From Phycisphaeraceae bacterium (GTDB taxonomy: Bacteria; Planctomycetota; Phycisphaerae; Phycisphaerales; SM1A02), in assembly GCA_015709595.1 (NCBI GenBank), contig CP054178.1, positions 558,001 through 622,000 on the forward strand: a stretch of DNA of 64,000 nt, read 5' to 3'. Every line of letters begins with the position of its first letter. Position 1 is the stretch's first letter. The notes beneath the pieces are model-generated. The model searched no databases. It was not told the origin of the DNA and saw only the letters and a list, made by a program, of their open reading frames with translations. This document shows, piece by piece, positions 17,211-25,390 of this stretch. A program made the translations under genes and the position numbers.

Positions 17211-18875
17211 CTACAACCGCTCGCCCCCTGCTTCACTCTCCGGCTTCGTGGCCCTGGGCTTGCCGCCCGCCACGGGGGCGACGGGCGTCGGCTCGGGCCG
17301 ATCCACGGTCAGATGGCCATCGCGAGCGTCGCGGTTGACCCGGCCCAGCATGGCGGGCAGTTCGATGCCCGCCTGCTGCGCCAGTTCGTGCAGGCGCGGC
17401 AGCGAGCCGATCATGCCCGCGAGGAAGTCGCTGGTGGCGTTGCGCCCGTTGCCGCCCGTACCCTGGTCCCAGACGGTGATCTTGTCGATCTTGAGGTTCT
17501 GGATGGCCTTGACCTGCTCGGCGACGAGTTCGGGCAGCTGCTCGATGAGCAGCAGCGTGGGGCCGACCTGCGGGTTGCTGCCGCACGCCTCGATGAGCTT
17601 TCGGTAGCCCTCGGCCTTGGCCTCGAGCACCTTCTGCGTGCCGGCGGCCTCGGCCTCGAACTTGAGCAGGATGGCGTCGGCCTCACCCTTGGCCTCGATG
17701 CGTCGCTTCTCGGCCTCGGCGGCGGCGGCGATTTCGATGCGCTTCTTCTCCACTTCCTGCGGGGCGATTTCTTCCTTCGCCAGACGCGCCAACTCGCGGT
17801 CGCGTTCGGCCAGCAGGATGGCCTCATGCGCCTTGGCGGCGGCGACCTCGGCGCGGCGGCGGGCCTCGGCCTGCACTTCGCCCAGCTTGGCGTTGGACTC
17901 CGCCATGGTGGCGCGGCTGGTGTTCTCGCCCGTCACGGCGGCGGCCTCCGCCTCGGCCACGCGCACGCGCTGCTCCTGCTCCGCCTTCTTCTTGGCGGCG
18001 ACGGTCTCGGCCTCGCGTTCGGCGATGGTGATCTCCCGGTCGCGCTTGGCCGCCGCCTCGCCCTTCACGGCTTCGGCCTCCAGCGCCGCCACCGCCACGC
18101 GCTGCTGCTGCTCGGCCTTCTTCTGACCTTGCACCGCCGTGGCGGTTTCGTTGGCCACGCCGATGGTCTTTTCGCGGACCGCGATGGCCTCGCCGGTGGC
18201 GCCGTCACGCTCCTGCTGGGCCACCTCGACCTTGGCGCGATTGATGGCCTCCGCCGCGGCGCGCTTGCCGATCGCCACGATGTAGCCCGACTCGTCGGTG
18301 ATGTCGCGCACGTTGACGTTGATCAGCTCCAGCCCGATCTTGTTCACTTCCTGGGCTACGTTCTCGTTGATCAGGGCCATGAACTTCTCGCGGTCCTTGT
18401 TGATCTCCTCGATCGACAGGGTCGCGATGACCAGGCGCAGCTGGCCCAGAATGATGTCCTGCGCCTGGTCGCGGATCTTCCGCTCATCCAGCCCCAGCAG
18501 ACGCTCGGCGGCGTTGTTCATCAGCACCGGGTCGGTGGAGATGCCCACCGTGAACGTGGACGGCACGTTGACGCGGATGTTGTTGAGCGACAGCGCGCCT
18601 TCCAGCGGAATGTCGATGACCATGGGATCCAGCGACAGGTAGGCGTAGTCCTGGATGAGCGGCCACACGAACGTGCCGCCGCCGTGCAGGCACTTGGCGG
18701 CCTTCTGACCGCCCACGCGACCGTACACCACCAGGATCCGGTTGCTGGGGCAGCGCCGGTAGCGGCTGGCGACCATGGCGACCACCAGGAAGACCACCAG
18801 CAGCACGGCCACGATGCCGCCCAGCCACCACAGTGCGTTGCCGCCGCCCGTCAGAGTCGCCAGCGTGAGATGCAT
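17211..18875 (-). CDS. Flotillin-like SPFH-domain protein
   Basis: A membrane-organising scaffold of 554 residues. There is one N-terminal helix (about 17-38, WLGGIVAVLLVVFLVVAMVA), then the SPFH/band 7 domain (about 45-230, including DPMVIDIPLEGALSLNNIRV and LELINVNVRDITDESGYI), then a long Ala/Glu/Arg-rich coiled coil (about 240-445) with repeated QEQRVxVAEAEA and EKKRIEIAAAAEAE units. The C-terminal WDQGTGGNGRNATSDFLAGM followed by IGSLPRLHEL is characteristic of bacterial FloT-type flotillins. The start has GGGAGG six bases upstream. It lies 60 bases downstream of the NfeD-like gene on the same strand, the standard flotillin pairing. Confidence 0.93.
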   Translation of the reverse strand: MHLTLATLTGGGNALWWLGGIVAVLLVVFLVVAMVASRYRRCPSNRILVVYGRVGGQKAAKCLHGGGTFVWPLIQDYAYLSLDPMVIDIPLEGALSLNNIRVNVPSTFTVGISTDPVLMNNAAERLLGLDERKIRDQAQDIILGQLRLVIATLSIEEINKDREKFMALINENVAQEVNKIGLELINVNVRDITDESGYIVAIGKRAAAEAINRAKVEVAQQERDGATGEAIAVREKTIGVANETATAVQGQKKAEQQQRVAVAALEAEAVKGEAAAKRDREITIAEREAETVAAKKKAEQEQRVRVAEAEAAAVTGENTSRATMAESNAKLGEVQAEARRRAEVAAAKAHEAILLAERDRELARLAKEEIAPQEVEKKRIEIAAAAEAEKRRIEAKGEADAILLKFEAEAAGTQKVLEAKAEGYRKLIEACGSNPQVGPTLLLIEQLPELVAEQVKAIQNLKIDKITVWDQGTGGNGRNATSDFLAGMIGSLPRLHELAQQAGIELPAMLGRVNRDARDGHLTVDRPEPTPVAPVAGGKPRATKPESEAGGERL

Positions 18876-18935
18876 GACCGTCCTCCCATCGTTCTCGTTC
18901 GTGACTTCCGCATTGATCGTGATCGCCCGCGCCGC

Positions 18936-19514
18936 TCAGACCCGCATCACCGTCAGCGTGTGATCCTCGTTCACTTTCACGATGCGCACGCGCGTCCTGC
19001 TGGGCAGCGGCTCACCCTCGGAGAAGGCGTTGTAGATGCGCTGCCTGTCCGAGAGAACCACCTTCACCTGCCCCGTCCCTTCGCGGTTGCCGGGGATGGA
19101 GGCGTAGACCTCGCCTTCAACCCCGACGGCGTCCTGCAGGTTCACGTTGCCGCTGCTCTGAAGGTCGTAGACCAGCTTCAGCAGCCAGGTGAGCAGCCAC
19201 ACCATGCCCACGCCACCGGCCACCGCGACCAGGATGCTGCTGGTCATCTCCCACCCCGCGCCGAGCAGGGCCCCGACCCCCCCCCAGCCGAATCCCATCA
19301 CGAACGCCGCGATCGACTGAACCGACAGAAACTTGAAGACCTGCGTCGAGTCGTGGGCGTGGCCCGGATCGATCCCGTCCGCGCCATCGGCGTCGAGCTC
19401 GTCGCCACCGATGCCGGCGAACATCAGCACCAGCCGGAAGGCGAAGAACAGCGTGCCCGCGACAGCGGGAACGGAGAACAGCAGTGCGTTTCCGCTGAAG
19501 AGCTGGTCGAGCAT
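18936..19514 (-). CDS. NfeD-like membrane protein, flotillin partner
   Basis: The protein has 192 residues with hydrophobic segments at about 12-35, 64-85 and 90-112 and a soluble C-terminal domain from about 125. In that domain DAVGVEGEVYASIPGNREGT, VKVVLSDRQRIYNAFSEGE and RVRIVKVNEDHTLTVMRV form the five-stranded OB fold of the NfeD C-terminal domain. Members of this short class are encoded next to flotillins and act with them in membrane domains. The acidic loop DELDADGADGIDPGHAHD between the first helices is unusual in its Asp content. The ribosome site is AAAGGGGG upstream of ATG 19514. Confidence 0.85.
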   Translation of the reverse strand: MLDQLFSGNALLFSVPAVAGTLFFAFRLVLMFAGIGGDELDADGADGIDPGHAHDSTQVFKFLSVQSIAAFVMGFGWGGVGALLGAGWEMTSSILVAVAGGVGMVWLLTWLLKLVYDLQSSGNVNLQDAVGVEGEVYASIPGNREGTGQVKVVLSDRQRIYNAFSEGEPLPSRTRVRIVKVNEDHTLTVMRV

Positions 19515-19666
19515 GATGACGACCCCCTTTCCTTCACAACGGCGGATCGCCCCAGGGGTGGGTCAACCGACGGCGGGACCGATCCCGCAGTCGGTATGTT
19601 ATAAGGGATTTTGCGGCCCCTCGCATGTCCCGACCGGGCGTTTCGGGGACGGGCGAGGGAGAAGGA

Positions 19667-19771
19667 GTGCTGGGTGCTGGGTGCTGGGTGCTGGGTGCTG
19701 GGTGCTGGGTGCTGGGTGCTGGGTGCTGGGTGCTGGGTGCTGGGTTCCGGGTTCCGGGTGCCGGGTGCCGA
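19667..19771. repeat. Tandem 7-bp repeat, about 15 units
   Basis: Eleven perfect copies of GTGCTGG (19667-19743) continue into four variant units in the same phase (GTTCCGG twice, GTGCCGG, GTGCCGA). It lies between the NfeD-like gene and the 3' end of the hydrolase gene and is not in a likely coding frame. Confidence 0.95.
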
Positions 19772-19791
19772 GTCCAACTCCACCATCCTCT

Positions 19792-20610
19792 TCATCCGTG
19801 TCCATCTGTGGACTTTTCGGTCACGCCAAGCCATTGCGCGAAGAACGCCGTCTGCTTCTGCTTGGCATCCGCCGCCTTACGGCCGAACCCGATGTGCTCG
19901 TAGGGCGCGCCGGTGTGTTCGTAGATGATGGTCTCGATCAGGCCCGGATTGCGGTACCGCGCCCGCAGGACGTCGAGGAACGCCGCCTGCCGCTCGTACT
20001 TCACCCATTCGTCGCCACGGGCGTGGATCGCCTGCAAGGGAATCTCGCGCCAGCGGTCAAGGTTGCGGATGGGCTCCAGTTGGCGGATGGTTGCCGGCAC
20101 GCGATGCTCGAACTGCGCCCGCGTGGAATCGTCGGCCCACATGCCCGTGGTCGCCTCCACGCCGGCGCAGCAGCAGGGATGATCCCGCGTCAGCCGCGCC
20201 AGCGCGACCATTCCACCCAGGGACATGCCGCCGATGCCCAGGCGCGACAGGTCGAAGGCGTCGAACTTTCTCAGGGCGTCCACTACCTCGTCGAACTCCT
20301 CGACCATCTGGTGGATGACCTCCCATGCCGTTTCCGGCCCCTGGAGCCGCTGCTCGAAGCGCTCGCCGTGACCCGGCAGGTCGATGGCGCACGCGGCGAT
20401 GCCCGCCCGCATCCACCGCAGATAGCGCCCGGGGTCGAGTTCCTTGTTCACGGTTCGGCCGTGGAACCACAACACGAGCGGCGGCGGCGCCTCGGCGCTG
20501 TCAGACCACGCGGGATGCACCAGCAGCGCGGGTACGCGGGAGGCGCCCAGCCGCTCCCACCGCGCATGGGGACGAAGGGATGATGGCAGGATCTCGCCGA
20601 GTTCGGGCAT
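19792..20610 (-). CDS. Alpha/beta-hydrolase, substrate unknown
   Basis: The 272-residue protein has the alpha/beta-hydrolase layout: LVLWFHGRTVNKEL (oxyanion strand), AIDLPGHGERFEQR, the nucleophile elbow GIGGMSLGGMVAL with Ser in G-M-S-L-G, IPLQAIHARGDEWVKYE (acid residue strand) and a C-terminal HTGAPYEHIGF supplying the catalytic His. It has no signal peptide. The start at 20610 (MPELGEI) is preferred over an upstream in-frame start at 20673 because the hydrolase fold begins soon after. The closest general type is the prolyl-oligopeptidase or dienelactone-hydrolase-like esterases. Confidence 0.85.
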   Translation of the reverse strand: MPELGEILPSSLRPHARWERLGASRVPALLVHPAWSDSAEAPPPLVLWFHGRTVNKELDPGRYLRWMRAGIAACAIDLPGHGERFEQRLQGPETAWEVIHQMVEEFDEVVDALRKFDAFDLSRLGIGGMSLGGMVALARLTRDHPCCCAGVEATTGMWADDSTRAQFEHRVPATIRQLEPIRNLDRWREIPLQAIHARGDEWVKYERQAAFLDVLRARYRNPGLIETIIYEHTGAPYEHIGFGRKAADAKQKQTAFFAQWLGVTEKSTDGHG

Positions 20611-20722
20611 TCCCAAGTCTACCCGGTGACCGGGGCAGCATGGATCAGTCGACTCCATCCTCCACAACCACACTCTGCTGGAATCAGATCATCGCCTCGC
20701 GACGATCGGAAGAGGGCAACTA

Positions 20723-21601
20723 TCATTTCCGCTCGGATGCGGCATCAAGACGCCGCTGGTGAAGCAGCTCACGCCATGTTGCCACTCTCTTTCGAATCAC
20801 AACGCCCTGCGTTCCGTCGAACAGGTCGACTTCCTCGAGGTACCGCTCAAGATCAGGGCGATATGCGAATCGCGCCTGAAAGAACTCGAACTCGCGGTGC
20901 GGCTGATAGGTTCCCATGCCGCCCGCGATGAGCGGCGGCTTCGTCTTGCGGAATGCGCTGAGACGTGGACCGTCGTCCGCGTGCCAGATCACCGGAAGAG
21001 CCAAGGCAGGCGAATCCTGGTGCACCCCCGCCTCCAATCCCTCGGCACCGGTCGCATCCCATCCAAAGAGACCGGCAACGTAGACTTGACTCCGATTCAT
21101 CTCCGCCTGCAGTGACTCGCGGTCGACATCCGAGGGGATCTCGAACATCACTCGCAGCAGGAGCAGCGGCTTCGTATAGGGGTGTTTCACGGGTTCGCCG
21201 AGCCCGAGCCCGGGGAACTGATTCATGTACACCACAAGCGTCCGGCTGACGTCCTCTGGCGGCAGTTGCTGGAATGCAGCTGCGAGTCGGATGATCGTCT
21301 GCCACTCCGCGCGCTCAGAGGGTCCGGTGTCCGTCCACGCGGGAAGATCCGCAATGAGTGACGCAAGCTGCCGATACTCTTCCCACGTCCGAGGGCGCAG
21401 TGATTCCGTTCTGTTCGTATCCTGAGAGTTCACATGCTGCTCCTCGTGGGTGAGCGGCGCCGGTGGCGGCGCCGCAATTGCGTGATCCCCGCTATGCCCC
21501 GACTCGTTCTCACACGCCCCAAGCGGGAGGAATGCTGTGACGGCAACCATCGTTGCCAGAAACCGGCATTCGCGGCCATCCGTTAGGCAGTGCATGTGCA
21601 T
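20723..21601 (-). CDS. Putative lipoprotein of unknown function
   Basis: The start ATG 21601 follows GAGG by four bases and leads into a signal sequence ending in the lipobox LPLGAC, after which ENESGHSGDHAIAAPPPAP looks like a disordered linker. The mature part (about 230 residues) is acidic and aromatic, with RTWEEYRQLASLIADLPAW, RTLVVYMNQFPGLGLGEPV, YVAGLFGWDATGAEGLEAGV and a C-terminal YLEEVDLFDGTQGVVIRKRV. No family was recognised. Short-range context gives no clue: the upstream gene on the same strand is a Cys-rich small protein and the downstream one a hydrolase. Confidence 0.65.
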   Translation of the reverse strand: MHMHCLTDGRECRFLATMVAVTAFLPLGACENESGHSGDHAIAAPPPAPLTHEEQHVNSQDTNRTESLRPRTWEEYRQLASLIADLPAWTDTGPSERAEWQTIIRLAAAFQQLPPEDVSRTLVVYMNQFPGLGLGEPVKHPYTKPLLLLRVMFEIPSDVDRESLQAEMNRSQVYVAGLFGWDATGAEGLEAGVHQDSPALALPVIWHADDGPRLSAFRKTKPPLIAGGMGTYQPHREFEFFQARFAYRPDLERYLEEVDLFDGTQGVVIRKRVATWRELLHQRRLDAASERK

Positions 21602-21849
21602 GACCTCGTCCACAGACTCGGATCGACGCCGCAGCAATTCCACGACGCAGTCGCTGTCCGCGTTCTCGTCGCACGGTAGTTGGCCCACCAGGTTGGGACG
21701 CTTGCGTAAACACGATGCGGAAACGTGCCCGAAGACACACCGTGGGAAGAGACGCAAGGACAATTCGTAAACGACTGCGGGATCGGGATGTTGCCTGTCG
21801 GCGCTCCGTCGAAAGGGTTCTTGCTGTTCGGAAAGTCATCGAGACAGAA

Positions 21850-22200
21850 TTATCTCAAGACTGCGGTTCGTGACACGACACCTCGAGTACCAACTCCACA
21901 GATCGGGCTGATGAAACAGTCGCACTGCGTCCAGCGATTGATGACGGTTGGGTCATTGAGCACTTGCTCGAAGAAGGTCATGGAGGAAGGAGACGGCAGC
22001 GGTTCATCAGCCGGACAATCGTCGCAGGACGCATCAAGCGTGACCTTCTGCACCCAAATGCCTTCAAGGTCCGGGCAGGGGTCGGTTCCGATCAGATATG
22101 CCTGCCGGCAGCACTTCTGATACCCGCACGCGCTGCACTCGTCGGGAACGTCCTGACCGGATTCGTCAACACAAGGGATCAGGGCAATGGATAGGGTCAT
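21850..22200 (-). CDS. Small cysteine-rich protein, unknown
   Basis: The 116-residue frame starts at ATG 22200 with GAGG about eight bases upstream. It carries many cysteines in tight groups: CVDESGQDVPDECSACGYQK, CCRQAYLIGTDPC, CDDC and CDCFISPIC. The pattern suggests metal binding or disulfides. There is no obvious signal peptide. After the TAA stop the same frame stays open for about 83 codons more with protein-like sequence (for example LDDFPNSKNPFDGAPTGN), so the gene may be a recently truncated version of a longer one. Confidence 0.5.
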   Translation of the reverse strand: MTLSIALIPCVDESGQDVPDECSACGYQKCCRQAYLIGTDPCPDLEGIWVQKVTLDASCDDCPADEPLPSPSSMTFFEQVLNDPTVINRWTQCDCFISPICGVGTRGVVSRTAVLR

Positions 22201-22293
22201 CTCACAATCCTCGCAGACTGATCGTATGCAACGCTGGCGCGGATCGACGCCACGCCGCTGCGTAGCATGAAATCCTCCAGCGGGGGAACGCGC

Positions 22294-23691
22294 ATGGCCG
22301 GCGGACCGATCGGACCGATTCTTCTCCTGACCGCGTTGTGCCTCGTCGGAGGCGCGGTGCTGTTCGTGCTGGGCTTCCGTGGGCGGCGGCTGAACGACCA
22401 TCCCGTCTGCCGCAAGTGCAGGTTCGACCTGTTCGGGCTTCCCAACGACGCCGCACGCTGCCCGGAGTGCGGGCGCGACATCACAACGCGACGGTCGACT
22501 CGCGTCGGCGTGCGGAAACGCCGCCCCGTGATGCTGACGCTGGGCGTGCTGCTGCTCGTTGTCGGACTCGGCCTCGGCGGCGTGTTCACATGGAGCCGCG
22601 CGCGGAACGTGGACTGGAACCCATACAAGCCCACGTGGCTGCTGCTGTGGGAGACTGGCACGAGCAACGCGGCACGGCTGGATGGCGTCATCAACGAACT
22701 TCACGCCCGCTGGTCGCGCGGCGAACTGAGCGACGGCGCGGTGCGCACGCTCATCGCCGACGGGCTGGCGCGGCAGGGCGACCCCAATGCCGCGTGGCCC
22801 GTCCAGTGGAGCAATCTGATCGAAGACGCGATCCTGCAGGGCAAGGTGTCGAAGGAGGACACGTTGCTTTACTTCCAGCAGGCGGTGAAAGCGACCATCG
22901 ACTGGCGGCAGCGTCTTTACTCGGGCACATCATGGCCGGTGCGAGTGTCGATGAGCGAAGACCGGGCGGGCGACGGCTCCAGCAGTCAGAGTCAGTTATG
23001 GCTGCGGCGGCAGATCAAGACCCTCCGGGTCGGCGACGTGGACCTGGCCTCCGCCATGCGCGGCAGCATCAGCGGCGGAACCTTCAGCCGCGGTGGACGT
23101 TCCGCCTCGTCCATCGCGATGCCGCTGTCGCTTCCCGACGGCACGTACGAAGTGGACGCGAGGTGGACGCTCACGATCGTGCTGCGCGGGAATGATCTGG
23201 CCTCGGCGCCCGTCATCGCCGAGTGGGAGGTGCATCAGACCGGTCTGCTGGAGATCGTCCCGCCGGACGTACCACTGATCGCTCTGAGCACCAATGACCG
23301 TGATCGACAGATCATGTCTTCATCCATCGAGCGGATTCGACTGCGCCTCATCACCTCACCAAGCGGGCGGACGGGATTGTCCGGCACGCTCGAAATGAGG
23401 CCCTGCCCCGTGGCCATCGCGGCTGATGTGGTCGCGCGCATCGGCGATCGCGAATGGGTGATCGGGCGAATCGCACACACCGGCGTGACGAGCCATCAGT
23501 TCTTGCTGGGCCAGGCGAACCGGCTGACCGACTTCCCCGATGACGCCACGCACGTCACGATCATCCTGCGCCCCAGCATCGAGGCCGCCATGACCGACCC
23601 GGTCATCAACACCATCTGGGCCGAACCGATCGACGTTCCCACTGTCGAAATCGAACGGATCAGGACACGCGACCCGGGCGAAGGCGGCTGA
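22294..23691 (+). CDS. Membrane-anchored protein with zinc ribbon, unknown
   Basis: The 465-residue protein has a helix (about 9-28), a cytoplasmic zinc ribbon CRKCRFDLFGL ... CPECGRDI (about 40-63), a second helix (about 78-100) and a large extracytoplasmic domain of about 360 residues. That domain contains repeated beta-like segments (LPDGTYEVDARWTLTIVLRG, HVTIILRPSIEAA). The first membrane-flanking ribbon is the same type as at 14326. ATG 22294 is used because GGGGG precedes it by eight bases; an ATG at 22267 is in frame without a ribosome site. The function is unknown. It precedes the nuo operon on the same strand but with a 260-base gap that contains a strong hairpin. Confidence 0.75.
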   Translation: MAGGPIGPILLLTALCLVGGAVLFVLGFRGRRLNDHPVCRKCRFDLFGLPNDAARCPECGRDITTRRSTRVGVRKRRPVMLTLGVLLLVVGLGLGGVFTWSRARNVDWNPYKPTWLLLWETGTSNAARLDGVINELHARWSRGELSDGAVRTLIADGLARQGDPNAAWPVQWSNLIEDAILQGKVSKEDTLLYFQQAVKATIDWRQRLYSGTSWPVRVSMSEDRAGDGSSSQSQLWLRRQIKTLRVGDVDLASAMRGSISGGTFSRGGRSASSIAMPLSLPDGTYEVDARWTLTIVLRGNDLASAPVIAEWEVHQTGLLEIVPPDVPLIALSTNDRDRQIMSSSIERIRLRLITSPSGRTGLSGTLEMRPCPVAIAADVVARIGDREWVIGRIAHTGVTSHQFLLGQANRLTDFPDDATHVTIILRPSIEAAMTDPVINTIWAEPIDVPTVEIERIRTRDPGEGG

Positions 23692-23823
23692 ACGACCGGG
23701 ATGATCCACCGATCAGCGCCGAGCCGCGCGAAGCGGGCCAGTTGCTCCGCCAGTCGCGGTCAATCCGCACGCGGGCATTGGACAACCGCCCGTACATTGT
23801 GAAAGATTGCACGGATTGACCCG

Positions 23824-23860
23824 CCGCCTCCCCCCAGCGGTTGCAGGGGGGTGGAGGCGG
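23824..23860 (+). promoter_or_regulatory. Strong stem-loop upstream of nuoJ
   Basis: CCGCCTCC plus CCCC pairs with GGGG-T-GGAGGCGG, 12 bp with one bulged T and a 12-base loop. No T-run follows, so it is not a classic terminator. It lies about 92 bases before the nuoJ start and could protect the mRNA end or act as an attenuator. Confidence 0.4.
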
Positions 23861-23951
23861 GCCTATCTTCTCCGCCAGCACGCTCGACGTACCGACCCCG
23901 ACTGCCCGTTCCCGGCTTCCGTTCGAACCCTCGCCCGATCAACCCCTCTGG

Positions 23952-24980
23952 ATGGTGTGGATGGACCACCTGCTCGTGTTTCTTGGCTGCGGCATCGGCG
24001 CGGCGGGCACGTACCTGATGCTCGCCCGCCAGGAGCGGGCCGCGCGGGTCACGGGCGGGCTGGTGGCGGCCGGGGGCCTGGCGTGGCTGCTGAGCATGAT
24101 CCTCGGACTGGCGGCGTCTGGCGAACAGCGCCCCGCCGTGGTGTTCTACGTCTTCGCGTTCATCGCGGTGGCGGCGGCCGGGCGGATGATCACCCACCAC
24201 CGGCCTGTCTATTCCGCCCTGTACTTCGTGCTGGTGGTCATCAGTTCCGCGGCCATCTTCCTGCTGCTCGAGGCCGAGTTCATGGCCTTCGCGCTGGTGA
24301 TCGTGTACGCCGGAGCCATCCTCATCACCTACCTCTTCGTCATCATGCTGGCCCAGCAGGCCCCCACCGAGGGCCAGTCTCGCGAGCAGGCGGCGGAGTA
24401 CGACCGTCTGCCCCGCGAACCGCTGGCGGCGGTGGGCGTGGGCTTTCTGATGATGGCCCTCATCGGGCAGGTGATCTTCGACCGGGGCAACTTCGAGCCG
24501 GGGGCGTCCGCTCTCCCGCCCCCCGCCTCCCGGGCCAGCCGGCTCGCCGAGATGGTGGACGAGGTGACGCTCATGCCCGCCAAGCAGGAGCGCTTCGTCG
24601 AGGCGTTTCGCGCCGCACTGCCCGATCTGCCCGCGGGGACGCGCCTGGGGCGCATCGACCTCGAATCGGTCGAGTTCATCCAGCCGCCCAGCGACCGCGT
24701 GCGGCGGGTGACCTTTGAAGAAGCAGGGCTGTCGCTGGCGGATGTTGAATCGCTGCTCACGACCAACCTCGAACGTGTGGGCCTGGCGCTGGTGCATCGC
24801 TTCCCCGTCTCGCTGGAGCTGGCGGGCGTGATCCTGCTCATGGCCATGTTCGGCGCCGTGGTGCTGGCCCGCAAGCAGATCGAACTTGGAGAGGACGAGA
24901 AGCGCGAGGCCGCCGGCATGAGGCGGCTGACCGTGGACCCCGATGACGTCCGGCCCGGTCCGGCGGGAGGTGGGGCATGA
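23952..24980 (+). CDS. nuoJ: NADH-quinone oxidoreductase subunit J, extended form
   Basis: Membrane-arm subunit of respiratory complex I. Four N-terminal helices are visible, with the diagnostic VYSALYFVLVVISSAAIFLL, EAEFMAFALVIVYAGAILIT and YLFVIMLAQQ segments around helix 3 and its pi-bulge. The protein is 342 residues, well above the usual 165-200. A soluble segment of about 110 residues (SRLAEMVDEVTLMPAKQERF to ESLLTTNLERVG) separates the fourth core helix from the last (SLELAGVILLMAMFGAVVLA). ATG 23952 is taken as the start; ATG 23961 is equally possible and neither has a clear ribosome site. The stop overlaps the nuoK start. Confidence 0.9.
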   Translation: MVWMDHLLVFLGCGIGAAGTYLMLARQERAARVTGGLVAAGGLAWLLSMILGLAASGEQRPAVVFYVFAFIAVAAAGRMITHHRPVYSALYFVLVVISSAAIFLLLEAEFMAFALVIVYAGAILITYLFVIMLAQQAPTEGQSREQAAEYDRLPREPLAAVGVGFLMMALIGQVIFDRGNFEPGASALPPPASRASRLAEMVDEVTLMPAKQERFVEAFRAALPDLPAGTRLGRIDLESVEFIQPPSDRVRRVTFEEAGLSLADVESLLTTNLERVGLALVHRFPVSLELAGVILLMAMFGAVVLARKQIELGEDEKREAAGMRRLTVDPDDVRPGPAGGGA

Positions 24981-25315
24981 TCCACCCGCTGCTGGCGGAC
25001 GGCGCGTTCGGGCCTTCGACGCTCGGGGCGTACCTGATCCTCGCCGCCGCGCTCTTCGCGCTGGGGCTGATCGGCTTCCTAGTCCGCCGCAACATGATCA
25101 TCATGTTCCTCTGCACGGAACTGATGTTCCAGGCGGCGGCGATTGCGTTTATCGCGTTCGACCGCTACCACGGCGGGGTGTCGGGGCAGGTGTTCGTGAT
25201 CTTCATCCTCACCATCGCCGCGGCGGAGGCGGCGCTGGCCCTGGCGCTCGTCGTCCTGCTCTATCGCCGTAAACCCACGCTCGACGCCGACGCGTGGGCG
25301 GAGTTGAGCGGGTAG
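24977..25315 (+). CDS. nuoK: NADH-quinone oxidoreductase subunit K
   Basis: The 112-residue protein has three membrane helices, a homologue of the MrpC antiporter subunit. The two conserved membrane glutamates of the proton channel are present in MFLCTELMFQAAAIAF and ILTIAAAEAALALALVVLLY. The start ATG overlaps the nuoJ stop (ATGA). The C-terminal RRKPTLDADAWAELSG is an ordinary tail. Confidence 0.95.
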   Translation: MIHPLLADGAFGPSTLGAYLILAAALFALGLIGFLVRRNMIIMFLCTELMFQAAAIAFIAFDRYHGGVSGQVFVIFILTIAAAEAALALALVVLLYRRKPTLDADAWAELSG

Positions 25316-25365
25316 GCGAGGCATCAGGCAGTCGGCGCGAGACACTCGACCCACCCTACGACTCT

Positions 25366-25385
25366 GCACCCAGCACTCAGCACTC
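25366..25385. repeat. Short relative of the 7-bp repeat next to nuoL
   Basis: GCACCCAGCACTCAGCACTC reads, on the other strand, as GAGTGCT twice plus GGGTGC, in the same 7-base phase as the array at 19667-19771. It lies in the nuoK-nuoL gap, right before the proposed nuoL start. Confidence 0.6.
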
Positions 25386-25390
25386 CTCCC

